A stretch of DNA of 64,000 bases from Tigriopus japonicus (GCA_010645155.1 JAAGOF010000064.1:558551-622550); one strand, 5' to 3'; numbered from the stretch's first letter, positions 31,501 through 40,640 are shown. Notes: generated from the sequence alone by a model not told the origin. Numbers and translations are program-made.

Positions 31501-33826
31501 GGCTTCCAAATCATCTTCGAAGGCAACGTCTAGGAGGACATCGGGTCGAGTTTCAAAACGGAGTAGCTTCAAATCTTCCAAATCTTCCCCTAAATGCATT
31601 TCTCGAAATGGAAGCTTTCGCTCAGGAAGAAGTTCTCGCGGCCGAAGTGTCAATAGATCTATTGGAAATCAGGAGGACGAAAGTCTTATTGACGACGGGG
31701 GTGAATGGGAATGGGTATGGGAAGACGACGAAGAGGATCTTGAGAATATTGCACCGACAACGGACACAGAAATATTGCCTATTCAAGATAAACTCCTTAA
31801 AGTGAAAGAAATAATTGAGAGACCGGAGGAACGTTGGAGGGTGATGTGTAACACTACAAAAACCTGTGAAACGCCGTCTTCCGTTTGCAGTTGCCAATCC
31901 ATTGCCAGTAATTTGAGCGTCCGATCGGTCAATGTTGTTCAACCAGGGCTTGATGAAAATGATCCCTTGTCGATCGTAAAAATCAACTCAGCCAAGCAAT
32001 GGAAAGCCATCTCAAAGAACTTGACAATAGACCTTCAAGGCATTGATATCTCTGACAAAGAGACCCATGGCAAATCTTCAAAGGACCTTTTCGAGTTTGT
32101 ACCCACTACGGCTCAACAATTGAGAATAATTTGTTGGAGAATTAAGCCTTGGGAGCAGCCAAAGACGAGAAACTTGTTCAGCGCCATTTTTGGGGCAAGC
32201 TGGGGCGTCGATTGTGATGAAGTATTTCCAAATCTCTTCATTGGCGACGAAGCTACGGCCCGAAATATCAAATTCTTACAGAAAATGAAAATCACCCATG
32301 TTTTAAATACAGCCGAGGGCGTGTGGACGGATTACAGTTTTGTGGATTTAAATGCCAAATATTTTGAAGGATCCGGCATTACTTACCAAGGTCTTCAGAT
32401 TTGGGATAGTACTCACGCGAAAATTTTGCCTTTCTTGGGATGTGCGAACGAGTTTATCAAGTCTGCAATTTCAACTGGTGGGAAGTGCTTGGTCCATTGT
32501 CAAATGGGCGTGTCGCGATCTTGTGTTTCTGCTATGGCTTACATGATGCTGACCAAAACCTGGGAAGCCGTGGATGTCATGAGAGAGTTTCGCAAACGAC
32601 GGGATGTACGACCAAATGATTCCTTTCTCGAGCAGATTGTTGAACTAGACAACGAACTCAGAAAAGAACGCCTCTTCAACGTCCCCAGATCTATCCAATT
32701 ACACCCATTAAAGGATTTGCATCTGGTGCCAAAGCCTTGGCATTTTGAGTTCTGGGATGCCCCTCCCGATAAGGCGACTTTGCCTTTCAAGTTAACCCAC
32801 TTTGGCGAGCCTCGGCCAGACATGTATAGAAAGAGACAAGTTAGTGAGAAGCTCGATGAAGTTCCAAACGACAAATTACCTGAGGTGGCATTCCATTCAG
32901 CGGGAGTTGAGAGCCAAGAAAAAGCGGTGTTGAGCACAACGGAGGTGGTTCAAGAAAATACCAACCACGATGAAAACGCTGATGGGAGTTCTTCAGAATG
33001 GGAATGGGAAGACGATCATGAAGAAGAGGAAGAAGAAGAAGAAGAGGAGATTAAGCGGCGAAAAGGGGATCAAATAAAACCAGAAACGACTCAAACAAAG
33101 TCTCAATTGAAAGATGTGCCCAAAATAACTCTTCCTCCTTTCATGAGCGGAGCTCCGAAGCAAACAACCCAAACATATAACATCGTCAAACAACCTCCAA
33201 TTGAGTCAAGTAAATCTGCATCAAGACGAGACTCTGGCGAATTTGTCCCAACAACAGATAAGCAACTGCGCTTGATTTGTTGGCGAGTTAAGCCTTGGAG
33301 CGAAAAGAAAACGTCCAAATTGTTTTCTTCGCAATTTGCTGTCGCCTGGAAAGTGGATTGTGACGAAGTATTTCCCAACCTTTTTATTGGAGATGGCGCT
33401 GCCGCCTCCAACATCAAATTCCTCAAGCATCTAAATATCACCCACGTCTTAAACACAGCTCAAGGAGATGATGAAGGGTTGGTGAACCTGGAGAGCCAGC
33501 ATTTCCAAGGCTCTGGAATAACTTACAAAGGATTCCTTATGTGGGATTCCGCTTGGTTCGATGTCAGTCCATTTTTGGATGAAGCCGCTGACTTCATTGC
33601 GGAAGCCCTGGAGTCAGGGGGCAAATGTTTGGTCAACTGTCAGATGGGCGTGTCTCGATCTTGCACTTGTGCTATGGCTTTTATGATGAAGAAAAATGAC
33701 TGGAGCGCAACTGACGTCTTAAAGCAGTTTCGCTCTCATCGAGATGTTAGGCCGAATGACGGATTCATGCGCACTTTGGCAAACCTTGACAACAAACTAA
33801 GGAAGCAACGTGAAGGCTTTCTGTGA
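28559..33826 (+). CDS. triple dual-specificity phosphatase-domain protein
   Basis: A single 1755-codon frame; Met38 at 28670 (MAEKNVNGEFVLVP) has a better start context. Residues 1-700 are Ser/Glu/Lys-rich and probably disordered. Three tandem DUSP3-like modules follow (about 734-940, 1178-1390, 1557-1755). Each has a lead-in QLRxxCWxxKPW, then DCDEVxPxLxIGD, ITHVLNTA, a candidate general-acid Asp in WDT/WDS, the CQMGVSRS loop with nucleophile Cys (about 867, 1314, 1694) and Arg, and RPNDGF. Before the Cys, module 2 has the usual His (VHC), but modules 1 and 3 have Asn (VNC). Modules 1 and 2 also share upstream (IxSAxQWKAxSKxxT) and downstream (PxxWHxEFW) flanks. Acidic WEWE/WEWVWED linkers separate modules. 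AATAAA at 33857-33862, 31 bp after the stop, is a likely poly(A) signal. Substrate unknown. Confidence 0.9.
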   Translation: MVLKCHFSYSLILSLEGLVASKRSLSEVDPISIRVSVMAEKNVNGEFVLVPISQAPRCSILGTIASKLSRVSLSTSKRNTDVQLTPETPNRVSCVPSLALTIEPSLKVKVMESLGTKDLYLNIIKKLEAAIEKKKEENRKKSEGGNIDEEKSLSSFESMQSRRNCGGSENVQFAEDQGVKSLETVEQSTSLMSYEEANQASSSPSKSKMELLPRWSLDSTEHTECTSCLIPASDKNRSSSRLMKEINLANERKYPHKEEGEEKEATSCPTVSIRVKLLPKNRLFIEERAEREREILSDCRLDACKTEDNCELQDNRERITQDPSLEEVPKQRSMHIPLSKRSQGENSEASPRSAFIHPPQILSTENVCDSLESIDVGPEVKASDDRLVIHDASPEYLGTSYLLPEAQETGWPSNHLNPESDDDCQPTTSDSSRVVVDQSLGLISDRYDDLNNSSESDCSEEEARSEHTEMNYFRNKFHRKSYLNSESVLRDVRKRRSLYEDKGSREIPSSNSSSPASTLSNHRLTLKKSTDKPVSTSIPIQLYNPTKNSSKLGLSTKDEDNDRPLEPSISSKGKSVANNEGLLRSPLNEKSERASLSKTPSLRRRRWPSDENGQGKYPSKKGNYENESTSLEEVAHKTVESRTEIPSAPAEDMEDPLGFIEIKSAAQWKAMSKRITWKFDESRENANANTHATTDHCLEVSNEKNEHKPANIRNSISFTINPKLTPSAETIVDFKPTKVQQLRLVCWKVKPWNQVKKNPKLFTSQFAAPWGADCDEVYPGLLIGDKHSASNVRFLQKIGVTHVLNTAEGKDEGLVDLCQSHYEGTTIKYLGFPLWDTPTCNIIPYMGCASEFIASAIQGGGKCLVNCQMGVSRSSSCAMAYLLIDQEMKAVDVMTQFRMHRDIRPNDGFLEQIVDLDNDLRKFREHGIPRSITLSTLSDLALLPQSWHYEFWTSLVTEEEIGHPLVHLGEPCPIKYQISSGASKSSSKATSRRTSGRVSKRSSFKSSKSSPKCISRNGSFRSGRSSRGRSVNRSIGNQEDESLIDDGGEWEWVWEDDEEDLENIAPTTDTEILPIQDKLLKVKEIIERPEERWRVMCNTTKTCETPSSVCSCQSIASNLSVRSVNVVQPGLDENDPLSIVKINSAKQWKAISKNLTIDLQGIDISDKETHGKSSKDLFEFVPTTAQQLRIICWRIKPWEQPKTRNLFSAIFGASWGVDCDEVFPNLFIGDEATARNIKFLQKMKITHVLNTAEGVWTDYSFVDLNAKYFEGSGITYQGLQIWDSTHAKILPFLGCANEFIKSAISTGGKCLVHCQMGVSRSCVSAMAYMMLTKTWEAVDVMREFRKRRDVRPNDSFLEQIVELDNELRKERLFNVPRSIQLHPLKDLHLVPKPWHFEFWDAPPDKATLPFKLTHFGEPRPDMYRKRQVSEKLDEVPNDKLPEVAFHSAGVESQEKAVLSTTEVVQENTNHDENADGSSSEWEWEDDHEEEEEEEEEEIKRRKGDQIKPETTQTKSQLKDVPKITLPPFMSGAPKQTTQTYNIVKQPPIESSKSASRRDSGEFVPTTDKQLRLICWRVKPWSEKKTSKLFSSQFAVAWKVDCDEVFPNLFIGDGAAASNIKFLKHLNITHVLNTAQGDDEGLVNLESQHFQGSGITYKGFLMWDSAWFDVSPFLDEAADFIAEALESGGKCLVNCQMGVSRSCTCAMAFMMKKNDWSATDVLKQFRSHRDVRPNDGFMRTLANLDNKLRKQREGFL

Positions 33827-33856
33827 TTGCAATATTACTAATGTGTGTATGTGAAA

Positions 33857-33862
33857 AATAAA
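33857..33862 (+). terminator. poly(A) signal of triple-phosphatase gene
   Basis: Canonical AATAAA 31 bp after the TGA stop at 33824-33826. Confidence 0.7.
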
Positions 33863-33947
33863 GACTAAAGAACGCCAAATATCGTTGGATATTAGTGCAT
33901 TTTAGTGTTAACAGCCGTTTGTTTGTTAGTTAAGGAGTGAGTACATC

Positions 33948-34176
33948 TAGTGATGGACCGAAAGCGCTTTCGGCCGAAATTACGGCCGAAATTTCGGTTT
34001 CGGTTATGCCTACCGAAACCGAAAGCAGACAGGCACTATAAAGGATGGAGTTTGACAACAAAATCGAAATATTTTATACTATTTTGTGGTCAGCTGCTTT
34101 CGGTTTCGGTTTCGGTTAAGCCCTCTTTCGGCCGAAACTTTCGGTTTCGGTTACGAGCCCTTTCTGTCCATCACTA
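33948..34176. mobile_element. short hAT-like MITE with TTTCGG arrays (MITE D)
   Basis: 229 bp. It begins TAGTGATGGACCGAAAG and ends with the inverse CTTTCTGTCCATCACTA. Flanking octamers AGTACATC (33940-33947) and AGTACACC (34177-34184) match at 7 of 8. Almost the whole element consists of TTTCGG, CCGAAA and TTCGGCCGAAA words in both orientations around a short unique centre. No coding capacity. Confidence 0.8.
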
Positions 34177-34289
34177 AGTACACCACTGATAAAGGGTGTT
34201 CCACGAAGGAAAATTCCCGCTCCTTGCCACTTTTTGGCTGCCATTGGTATAGATTGGCAGTTGTTTGCATTGAAAGACGGTTCAACGCT

Positions 34290-34400
34290 AAATTTTGACT
34301 CCAAAGAGTAGAGTTTGGAGGGGTGGCAGTCAGCCGGGATCAAACCCCAGCCATCCGCACCACAAACCGACGCACCACGCACTACGTAATGTCTCACCTT
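34290..34400 (-). repeat. possible tRNA-derived SINE head
   Basis: On the minus strand a B-box-like GGTTTGATCCC (34336-34346) sits about 45 bases after a GTAGTGCGTGGTGCG stretch that loosely resembles an A box. It could be a decayed tRNA gene or a SINE head. I could not fold a full cloverleaf by eye. Confidence 0.35.
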
Positions 34401-35021
34401 CTAGTATGAACAGCATTTCAAAAGGATCTTAAGACAATAGAGACATTATTACCTACCATTTCCACAGAAATTGACAGACACGACACACTGGGCCAGTCCC
34501 GCCTATCATTTTGAAGGCCACTTTTGAAGTTGACTTGGACCGCCCTGTTGCAATCAACCATCAACAAGCTGTCTTAACTCAAGCCTTGTCACTTAGGGTT
34601 AACTTGTTTCTGGTCATAGTCAAATTGGACACACTTTCAGGATTGGTTCACTCCAGTCCTTGAAAAAAGGGTTGATCATGAAAATCATTTGCAATTTGTC
34701 TAGCCCTGCCTCAAATCGCATCAGTGGATGTTCACCTCTTATGTATTCTGTATAACAAATGGAGGGCAACAAATTCAAAACAACAGTTTCAGATGCAGCA
34801 AACCTTATTTCATTGTTTGACTAGAAGACACGACAAGGTGTCGCTTGAACCAACCCTGCATAGTACATCAATGTTCCTTGGAAATTTGGACTGATTCACG
34901 CAATTATTTTTCAGCAATTGTCCGGCAAAAAAACTGAGTATTTCACATCTACACATATCTATGACTATTTCTTGTACGAATACCTTACATCTCGTTTTCA
35001 GAACCATTCCGATGAATTGCA
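34401..35021. other. intergenic with CR1-like 3' tail fragment
   Basis: About 34640-34750 on the minus strand translates as EYIRGEHPLMRFEAGLDK, which resembles the C-terminal tail REYVGADGADPLTAFKAGLDK at 40770-40860. It is thus a small 3' fragment of the same retrotransposon group. The rest is featureless and includes the 5' side of PDE12. Confidence 0.5.
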
Positions 35022-36878
35022 ATGATATTTTTGAAGAACGCTTGCTTACAGAAAATCCTTGTGAAGGTCCGAATTCTTGATTCAGTACGATTTTTCGCTC
35101 GCCACCCAACGATCACCACCATGGAGTTGAAAAATAGAGCTATTGTGAAACATTTACCCGAGGACCAGAATTTCTCGTTCTCATTTGTCCTCAACCACCC
35201 TCAGTTGGGGATCCAACGACAATTCAACTTGACCCGACCGATTGAAGAGGCTTCAAGTCAATTTAAAAGCCGGCTTTTGGGTAATATCGAAAAAGCTCTT
35301 GCCAAGAAACGCAAAAGAAAAGCCAACCAGTCTGAAGAAGGAGAAAATGATCAATTTCCTGCAATTCAAGCCATCTTTTCAAACCAAACTTGTAACGAAC
35401 TTCAGTTTGGCGAGGACGTTCCGATTCGAGAGATTTTGTTCTCGGACCACTCAATTACAATGAACCTTATGGGGAATGAATATATCGTGGACGTGAATCC
35501 TCCAATGGTGGAGAGTGTGAAATTGCAAGAGCAAAGTATGGCCGGATTCTTCGTGTACCCTTACAAGTTGAAAATGAGCTTCGCAGATTTTTCTCTCACC
35601 AAGTTTAGTTGGTTTGTAAGTGCAGAAAAATTTCCCGAGGGTTTGGATCCGAAAGCCAAAGGCTTGCCCCAAGTGACTTGGGTCCATCGCCAAGATTCAT
35701 ACTTCTATGAAGTGACCGATGAAGACATTGGTGGTCTCATCAGATTGGTAATTCACCCTAAGGACGCTGAAAGTCGAGAGGGGTTGATTTACGCGACAAC
35801 CTCGAAAACCGTGGTCTCAGCTGGACCTGGCTTATGTGGATTCGAGGCTAGGCAGGCCTTCACTAAGACCAAAACTTTGGCTGATGAATTGCGTGTTGTT
35901 ACCTACAATTTATTGGCCGATTTGTACGCCGACTCCGAATATTCGCGCACTGTTCTCCATCCTCAATGCCCACCCTATGCCCTTGCTATCGAATATCGCA
36001 AACAATTGCTTTTGAAAGAGCTCTTAGGCTTTAACGCGGATATTCTATGTCTTCAAGAGGTCGATGCCAAAGTTTTCGATCTCGACCTTTGCCTTGTGCT
36101 TGAGCAGCCCCTTTACGGTTACCAAGGAACCTACGCCTCTAAAGCTGGGTCAGTGAATGAAGGTGAAGCTTGTTTCTGGAGGACAGACAAATTTGATCTA
36201 ATTGAAGCAGAGCGGGTGATTCTAGGAGAATCCTTAAGAAACAAAGACTATGTCAAGGATATTCTTGGAGCTATTTGCGAAAACGATCAATTAATGGCCA
36301 ATGTCGCCGAAAGATCGACTGTCGTCCAACTCGTGGTTCTCAAACATAAGTCAAGCGAGAGACTTGTGATCGTGGCAAACACTCATATGTACTTCAAGCC
36401 AGAAGCTGACCATGTAAGGTTGCTTCAGAGTGCGGTGATTTTGCGAGAATTGGCCGAAAAGAAGAGAAAATTGGTTTTGAAGCATCCGAAGTGCAACATT
36501 AGTGTCCTGATTTGCGGAGACTTTAATAGCACGCCCCCTTGTGGAGTGTTTGAGTTTTACACCAAAGGTTCAATCTCTTCAGATCATCCAGAATGGCAAG
36601 TCGTCGAAGGGCAAGAGGTTACGGATCTGAATCTTCAACACCAATTTAAGTTGGACTCCGCTTGTGGCACCCCAGAATACACCAACTTTACTCTCACTTT
36701 CAAAGATTGCTTGGATTACATTTTTTTCGACAAAGAAAACATGGAAGTGCGTGAAGTGGTGCCATTCCCTTCCAAAGAAGAACTAGATGAAATTCAAGGC
36801 ATACCAAACATTGGTTATCCCTCTGACCATTTGCCATGCATTGCAACTCTCACTTGGAAGGACAATCGTTCTGACTGA
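35022..36878 (+). CDS. PDE12: 2',5'-phosphodiesterase 12-like exonuclease
   Basis: A 618-aa intronless ORF. The N-terminus (MIFLKNACLQKILVKVRILD then RFFARHP) is basic and hydrophobic, consistent with mitochondrial targeting. The N-terminal half matches the PDE12 accessory domain. The C-terminal half is an endonuclease/exonuclease/phosphatase (EEP) fold: RVVTYNLLADLYADSE (about 290), CLQEVD with the metal-binding Glu (about 341), THMYFKPEAD, CGDFNSTP (about 499) and the final SDHLP catalytic Asp-His (about 599). PDE12 removes poly(A) from mitochondrial RNAs and degrades 2-5A in animals. A second Met at residue 34 (MELKNRAIVK) would omit the presequence. The stop is 70 bp from the stop of the convergent gene. 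Confidence 0.92.
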   Translation: MIFLKNACLQKILVKVRILDSVRFFARHPTITTMELKNRAIVKHLPEDQNFSFSFVLNHPQLGIQRQFNLTRPIEEASSQFKSRLLGNIEKALAKKRKRKANQSEEGENDQFPAIQAIFSNQTCNELQFGEDVPIREILFSDHSITMNLMGNEYIVDVNPPMVESVKLQEQSMAGFFVYPYKLKMSFADFSLTKFSWFVSAEKFPEGLDPKAKGLPQVTWVHRQDSYFYEVTDEDIGGLIRLVIHPKDAESREGLIYATTSKTVVSAGPGLCGFEARQAFTKTKTLADELRVVTYNLLADLYADSEYSRTVLHPQCPPYALAIEYRKQLLLKELLGFNADILCLQEVDAKVFDLDLCLVLEQPLYGYQGTYASKAGSVNEGEACFWRTDKFDLIEAERVILGESLRNKDYVKDILGAICENDQLMANVAERSTVVQLVVLKHKSSERLVIVANTHMYFKPEADHVRLLQSAVILRELAEKKRKLVLKHPKCNISVLICGDFNSTPPCGVFEFYTKGSISSDHPEWQVVEGQEVTDLNLQHQFKLDSACGTPEYTNFTLTFKDCLDYIFFDKENMEVREVVPFPSKEELDEIQGIPNIGYPSDHLPCIATLTWKDNRSD

Positions 36879-36928
36879 CATGTTGCGACAACTTTTTCTG
36901 TTACTACGCGCATCGTATTTTTCAATCA

Positions 36929-36953
36929 TTTATTTCATACAATGGCGATTAAA
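36929..36953. terminator. overlapping convergent poly(A) signals
   Basis: The minus strand has AATAAA (36934-36929) 15 bases past the TAA of the 36949-38946 gene. The plus strand has the variant ATTAAA (36948-36953) 69 bases after the PDE12 stop, overlapping that TAA. The two 3' ends should therefore overlap. Confidence 0.5.
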
Positions 36954-38946
36954 AATTCGTAGTATTTTCATTATCATATTTTGGATTAAGTTGGGAGCTT
37001 TCGTTTATGATTGTAATGTCTTCATCCCCTGCGTTGCTTTTCAGTTGAATGGGCTCTTTTACAATAGGGGATTCCCATTCTGGAGCCATTGGATGTGAAT
37101 CTTTTCGTATTCTGATATAGGTGGCTGCACCAAAAAAGACCCCAGCTAGAAGCACAGCAATCCCTAGAATGGTGCCTAGTAGAACAAACCACATTGAACC
37201 GGAGAAGGAAGCTTGTGTGATTTCCGGATTGGAATCTTTATCCTTTCTATTTTGGGTGGCAGTTGTTATGAAAACGTCCCTCGCATTTTTCCCGTCTGTT
37301 GTTGTGGGTTGGTTTTCTTCTTGATCTGATCCTTCGTAATTATCGTAGGAATCATATTGCTGATCTGTGTTATTTAAATTTTTGGTCGAATTTGATTCAT
37401 TGCCATCATCCATTTCATCAAACACATTAGAATCCGAATGTAGGGAGCCGTTGTTATTTGTTAAGACCGCATCTGGGAGTGTGACCGAATTTGGGTTCTT
37501 GTCTTCTTCAAAATTCTCTTCTTCCTCAGGGCTGTCGTTTTCAAGGGTCTCAGGTCCCTTCGTTGTATGTGATCCTGGAAGAGTTGCCTCGTTCGAAGGG
37601 TCCAAAAGAGTGGAATTGTCTTCTCTTTTAGTTTTTGATTCTACGATAGGCACTACAATTTTGTCGGTAGTCGAGTTCACGAATAACACAGACATTCCCT
37701 CGGTAGTCGAATCTTCAGAGAGTGGCGGTGTTTCATCAGTAGTTAAGTCTGCAGAGAATATGGTTATTTCATGATCTTCTGAAGTGCTAGGAATGGAAAA
37801 CTCTGTAGCAGATTCGTTGTCCGGGAAAAGCCCTTTCTCTATGGCGTCCAATCCCCTTGTTAATAAATCCGACGATTTTGATCCCCTGGCACTGGTTTCT
37901 TTCACTAAACAAAGTGGATCCACACCATGGTCGAAAGCTACATTCCCCTTGGAATTAACCGTAATGGGAATCCCTTTGATAATGTTCACTTCTCGATGGT
38001 TTTCGTCGTTATTGCTGGACGATTCAAACATGGTGAGGTTGAAAGTTAAGAAATGATTCTGGCAAGGAGCTATGACATCTTCTCGAAGAGCATCTTCTTC
38101 AACCTCTGCCGGAGTCAAAGTCGCCTTGCCATATGCAAAAAACTCGACTGATTTGCTCAAGATGAGATGGAATACGCTTGTGTTTGAAAATGAGAGGTAA
38201 AAATTCAATTCCACTTTCACAATGTGTGGACAATTTAGCAAATGGCTCAAGTCCCACGATAACCCCGATTTGTCGATGGTTGGCGAAACGTTGACATTCA
38301 AGGGAATAATAGGGAACTCAAATTTAATTGGAATGCCATCCCGATTTTGAAACTTTGGTGCTACGACGATCTCGTTCTTGCATTCCATGAGGGTGATGTT
38401 ATGAGTCCGACTTTGGGCAATTTCTATTTTTTCCTTTCCATGGCGTAAAACCATTGCTTCAAAGCAATTTTTGGCATATGTTGGCCATGCAAATTCCACG
38501 CGATTTTCATGGACCGCAGTTTCGATGACTTCATGCGTGAGTTGGCTCGGACCGGTTTGAAAACTTCCCACTTTTGTGTTGCCAAATTTGGATTGATCTT
38601 TCAATTTGAAATCATACGAAGAGCAAGGGTCAATTTCCTCTTCAACGATGATTTCACTAGACTCCAGGTCGATTTCCATTTTATTGTCCCACCTTCTTGT
38701 CCCATGTTTGCGGTACTTCAACAACAATGCAGAATCAGAATCTGGACACAGTAATAAATTTTTGGCTTTCACTGCGAATTGAACTTTGATGGCTTGGAAG
38801 TTGTAATCACCCTCGTTTGTCTTTGGGAAAGAGAATCCAATGTGTTTTCGAATGCCCGAAATAAATGTCTGATCACATGAGCTAGCCCAAATAATCGGAA
38901 TCCAAGCACAGCAAAGAATTTTAAAGCAGACGATTTTAACTTTCAT
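36949..38946 (-). CDS. type I membrane protein with PCxxY-type extracellular repeats
   Basis: 665 aa, intronless. There is a signal peptide (residues 1 to about 22, KIVCFKILCCAWIPIIW) and a single transmembrane helix near residues 585-611 (MWFVLLGTILGIAVLLAGVF), followed by a stop-transfer RIRK and a roughly 50-aa cytoplasmic tail. The extracellular part has at least two beta-rich domains with the motifs DPCSSYDFKL and APCQNHFLTF, like the Fn3-like repeats of the large gene at 42111-51738. A long Ser/Thr/Glu/Asp-rich stalk with many N-x-S/T sites follows (about 340-575). I do not recognise a named family. Its shared motif and nearby location suggest it is a membrane-anchored relative of the large secreted protein. 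Confidence 0.8.
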   Translation of the reverse strand: MKVKIVCFKILCCAWIPIIWASSCDQTFISGIRKHIGFSFPKTNEGDYNFQAIKVQFAVKAKNLLLCPDSDSALLLKYRKHGTRRWDNKMEIDLESSEIIVEEEIDPCSSYDFKLKDQSKFGNTKVGSFQTGPSQLTHEVIETAVHENRVEFAWPTYAKNCFEAMVLRHGKEKIEIAQSRTHNITLMECKNEIVVAPKFQNRDGIPIKFEFPIIPLNVNVSPTIDKSGLSWDLSHLLNCPHIVKVELNFYLSFSNTSVFHLILSKSVEFFAYGKATLTPAEVEEDALREDVIAPCQNHFLTFNLTMFESSSNNDENHREVNIIKGIPITVNSKGNVAFDHGVDPLCLVKETSARGSKSSDLLTRGLDAIEKGLFPDNESATEFSIPSTSEDHEITIFSADLTTDETPPLSEDSTTEGMSVLFVNSTTDKIVVPIVESKTKREDNSTLLDPSNEATLPGSHTTKGPETLENDSPEEEENFEEDKNPNSVTLPDAVLTNNNGSLHSDSNVFDEMDDGNESNSTKNLNNTDQQYDSYDNYEGSDQEENQPTTTDGKNARDVFITTATQNRKDKDSNPEITQASFSGSMWFVLLGTILGIAVLLAGVFFGAATYIRIRKDSHPMAPEWESPIVKEPIQLKSNAGDEDITIINESSQLNPKYDNENTTNF

Positions 38947-39309
38947 CTTGTATGGACGTTTCTCTCCTTTTGTCCTTGAAAATTGTCACTTTTGTCTCTT
39001 ATCATCAAGTTTGTTCATCACTTCCATGTCTGTCCGTTTTCATTAGAAATTTCGATGGGAGTGAATAATTGCGAACTTCATACCCACGGTTAGAAATCGT
39101 ATACACCGTAGCTTTTGAAGTGAATTCCAATTTTATCTCAAACTCCGTGTTCCTTAATTTTGAATGTTCGTGAGAGACAATACTCTTAACATATTTTAGA
39201 TAATTAAGAAAGCTATTGCATTCCTAATGATCTTTTTTTGGTGGTTGCGGATTTTTTACTACCTCTGCAAGGAACGCAATTCCCTGTAAACGAATAAATC
39301 ATTAATTTT
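38947..39309. other. upstream region of membrane-protein gene
   Basis: Non-coding; presumably holds the promoter of the minus-strand gene ending at 36949. No motif recognised. Confidence 0.4.
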
Positions 39310-40640
39310 AATTAGATTAGATTTATTTCATCTTCGGGAACCAAAGTCGCTGGTTATAAGGAAGATATGGTAAGTGGTACGTTGTGTTGACATTAGGGTG
39401 TAAATTTTGATTTTCTGGGTGTATTGGTGCGATGGGTAAATGGTTGTTTCTAGCGTTGCGAGCCGAACCACGACTTCAGGTATTGGCATTTCCTCCCGAT
39501 CCTTGGAAAGCTATCCCATGAAGTGTGAAGCGAAAAGAAAGGAAATGTCTACTGATGTCTATTTTCACTCGGGGAATGTATAAATTCCCCATTCAGCTTG
39601 TCTCTTGTGCCTTTTTCATGATGGATATTTGTGTAGAAGTCATCTTTTTAGAGGCTCTTCCAGGCCCTTAATTATTTTGAGGGCTTGTATGGCATAGCCC
39701 TTTTTCCGCCTTCTCAGGAGGGTAGTAAGGCCAAGGGAATCAAGTTATTCTTCATATGTGCCAGTGAGACCATATATCATTTTCATAAGGCCTTCTTGGA
39801 CACTTTTGAGCTTGTTTATATCTTTTTGGAGCCGTGGGTTCCAGGCCTGAACAACACTTTCCAAGTGTGGTCTAACGAATGTTCTGTATATCTCGACGAA
39901 TATTTCTTTGCTGCGTATCGAGAATGACCGTTTTACCTGCCCCAGGACCGCATTTGCTTTTGTGGCAATCATTCCGACGTGTTCTGATGGTTTTAAGTTA
40001 TCAGATATTGTTATGCCAAGGTCTCTTGAAGACTCGATATTGCAGCCAATCTTCGTGTCATCAGCAAAGGTGCATATATAAGATGGTTTGAAGATACACG
40101 CAGGTAGGTCGGAGGCATACGCCAAGAAAAGTAGGGGGCCCAAGAACAATTCCTTGGACAACCCCACTTGAAACTGGCCGCCAGTTGGACTTACGACCAC
40201 TCTTTGCTCCCGACCGGGGAGCCAATTTGATATCTTTTGTAAGAGTATGTAATTGAATCCTAAAATTTCCAGCTTCTTCAGGAGTAAGTCGTGTGGAACC
40301 AAGTTAAATGCTTTTAAGAAGTTAAGGTAAATAACATCGACCGGATCCCCCTTGTCGACAGCTCTTGTTACTTCGTCGAAAAAAGCAATCAAATTGGCAA
40401 CACAACTCCTACCAGGCAAAAATCCCTGTTGAGACCGTGGGATCAAGTTTTCTTGTTCCATGTAGTCGTAAATCTGTCCCCTGATGATGGTTTCCAACAC
40501 TTTTTCCAATCACACTTGTAAGAGAGATTGGGCGATAATTTTCCGCGAATGTTTTTGAGATAGATTTATGAATTGGGGACACATTTGCCTGTTTCCAAGC
40601 CTGTGGTAACCGCCTAGTATCAATGTTAGTTTGGTACAAA
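39310..40640 (-). pseudogene. CR1-like non-LTR retrotransposon remnant
   Basis: Minus-strand RT pieces: 40639-40409 (PQAWKQANVSPIHK, NYRPISLTSVIGK), then after a frameshift the 254-aa frame 40509-39745 (FLPGRSCVANLIAFFDEVT, YLNFLKAFNLVPHDLL, CTFADDTKIG with the FADD catalytic motif). The RT has lost about 60 residues between CNIESSRD and LGITISDN, and the PQGSVLGP motif is altered to SKELFLGP. The thumb ends LKSVQEGLMKMIYGL, with a decayed LGLTTLLRRRKKGYAIQALKI downstream. At 39311-39330 the strand ends AAATAAATCTAATCTAATT, a typical non-LTR tail. It cannot be functional. Confidence 0.82.
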
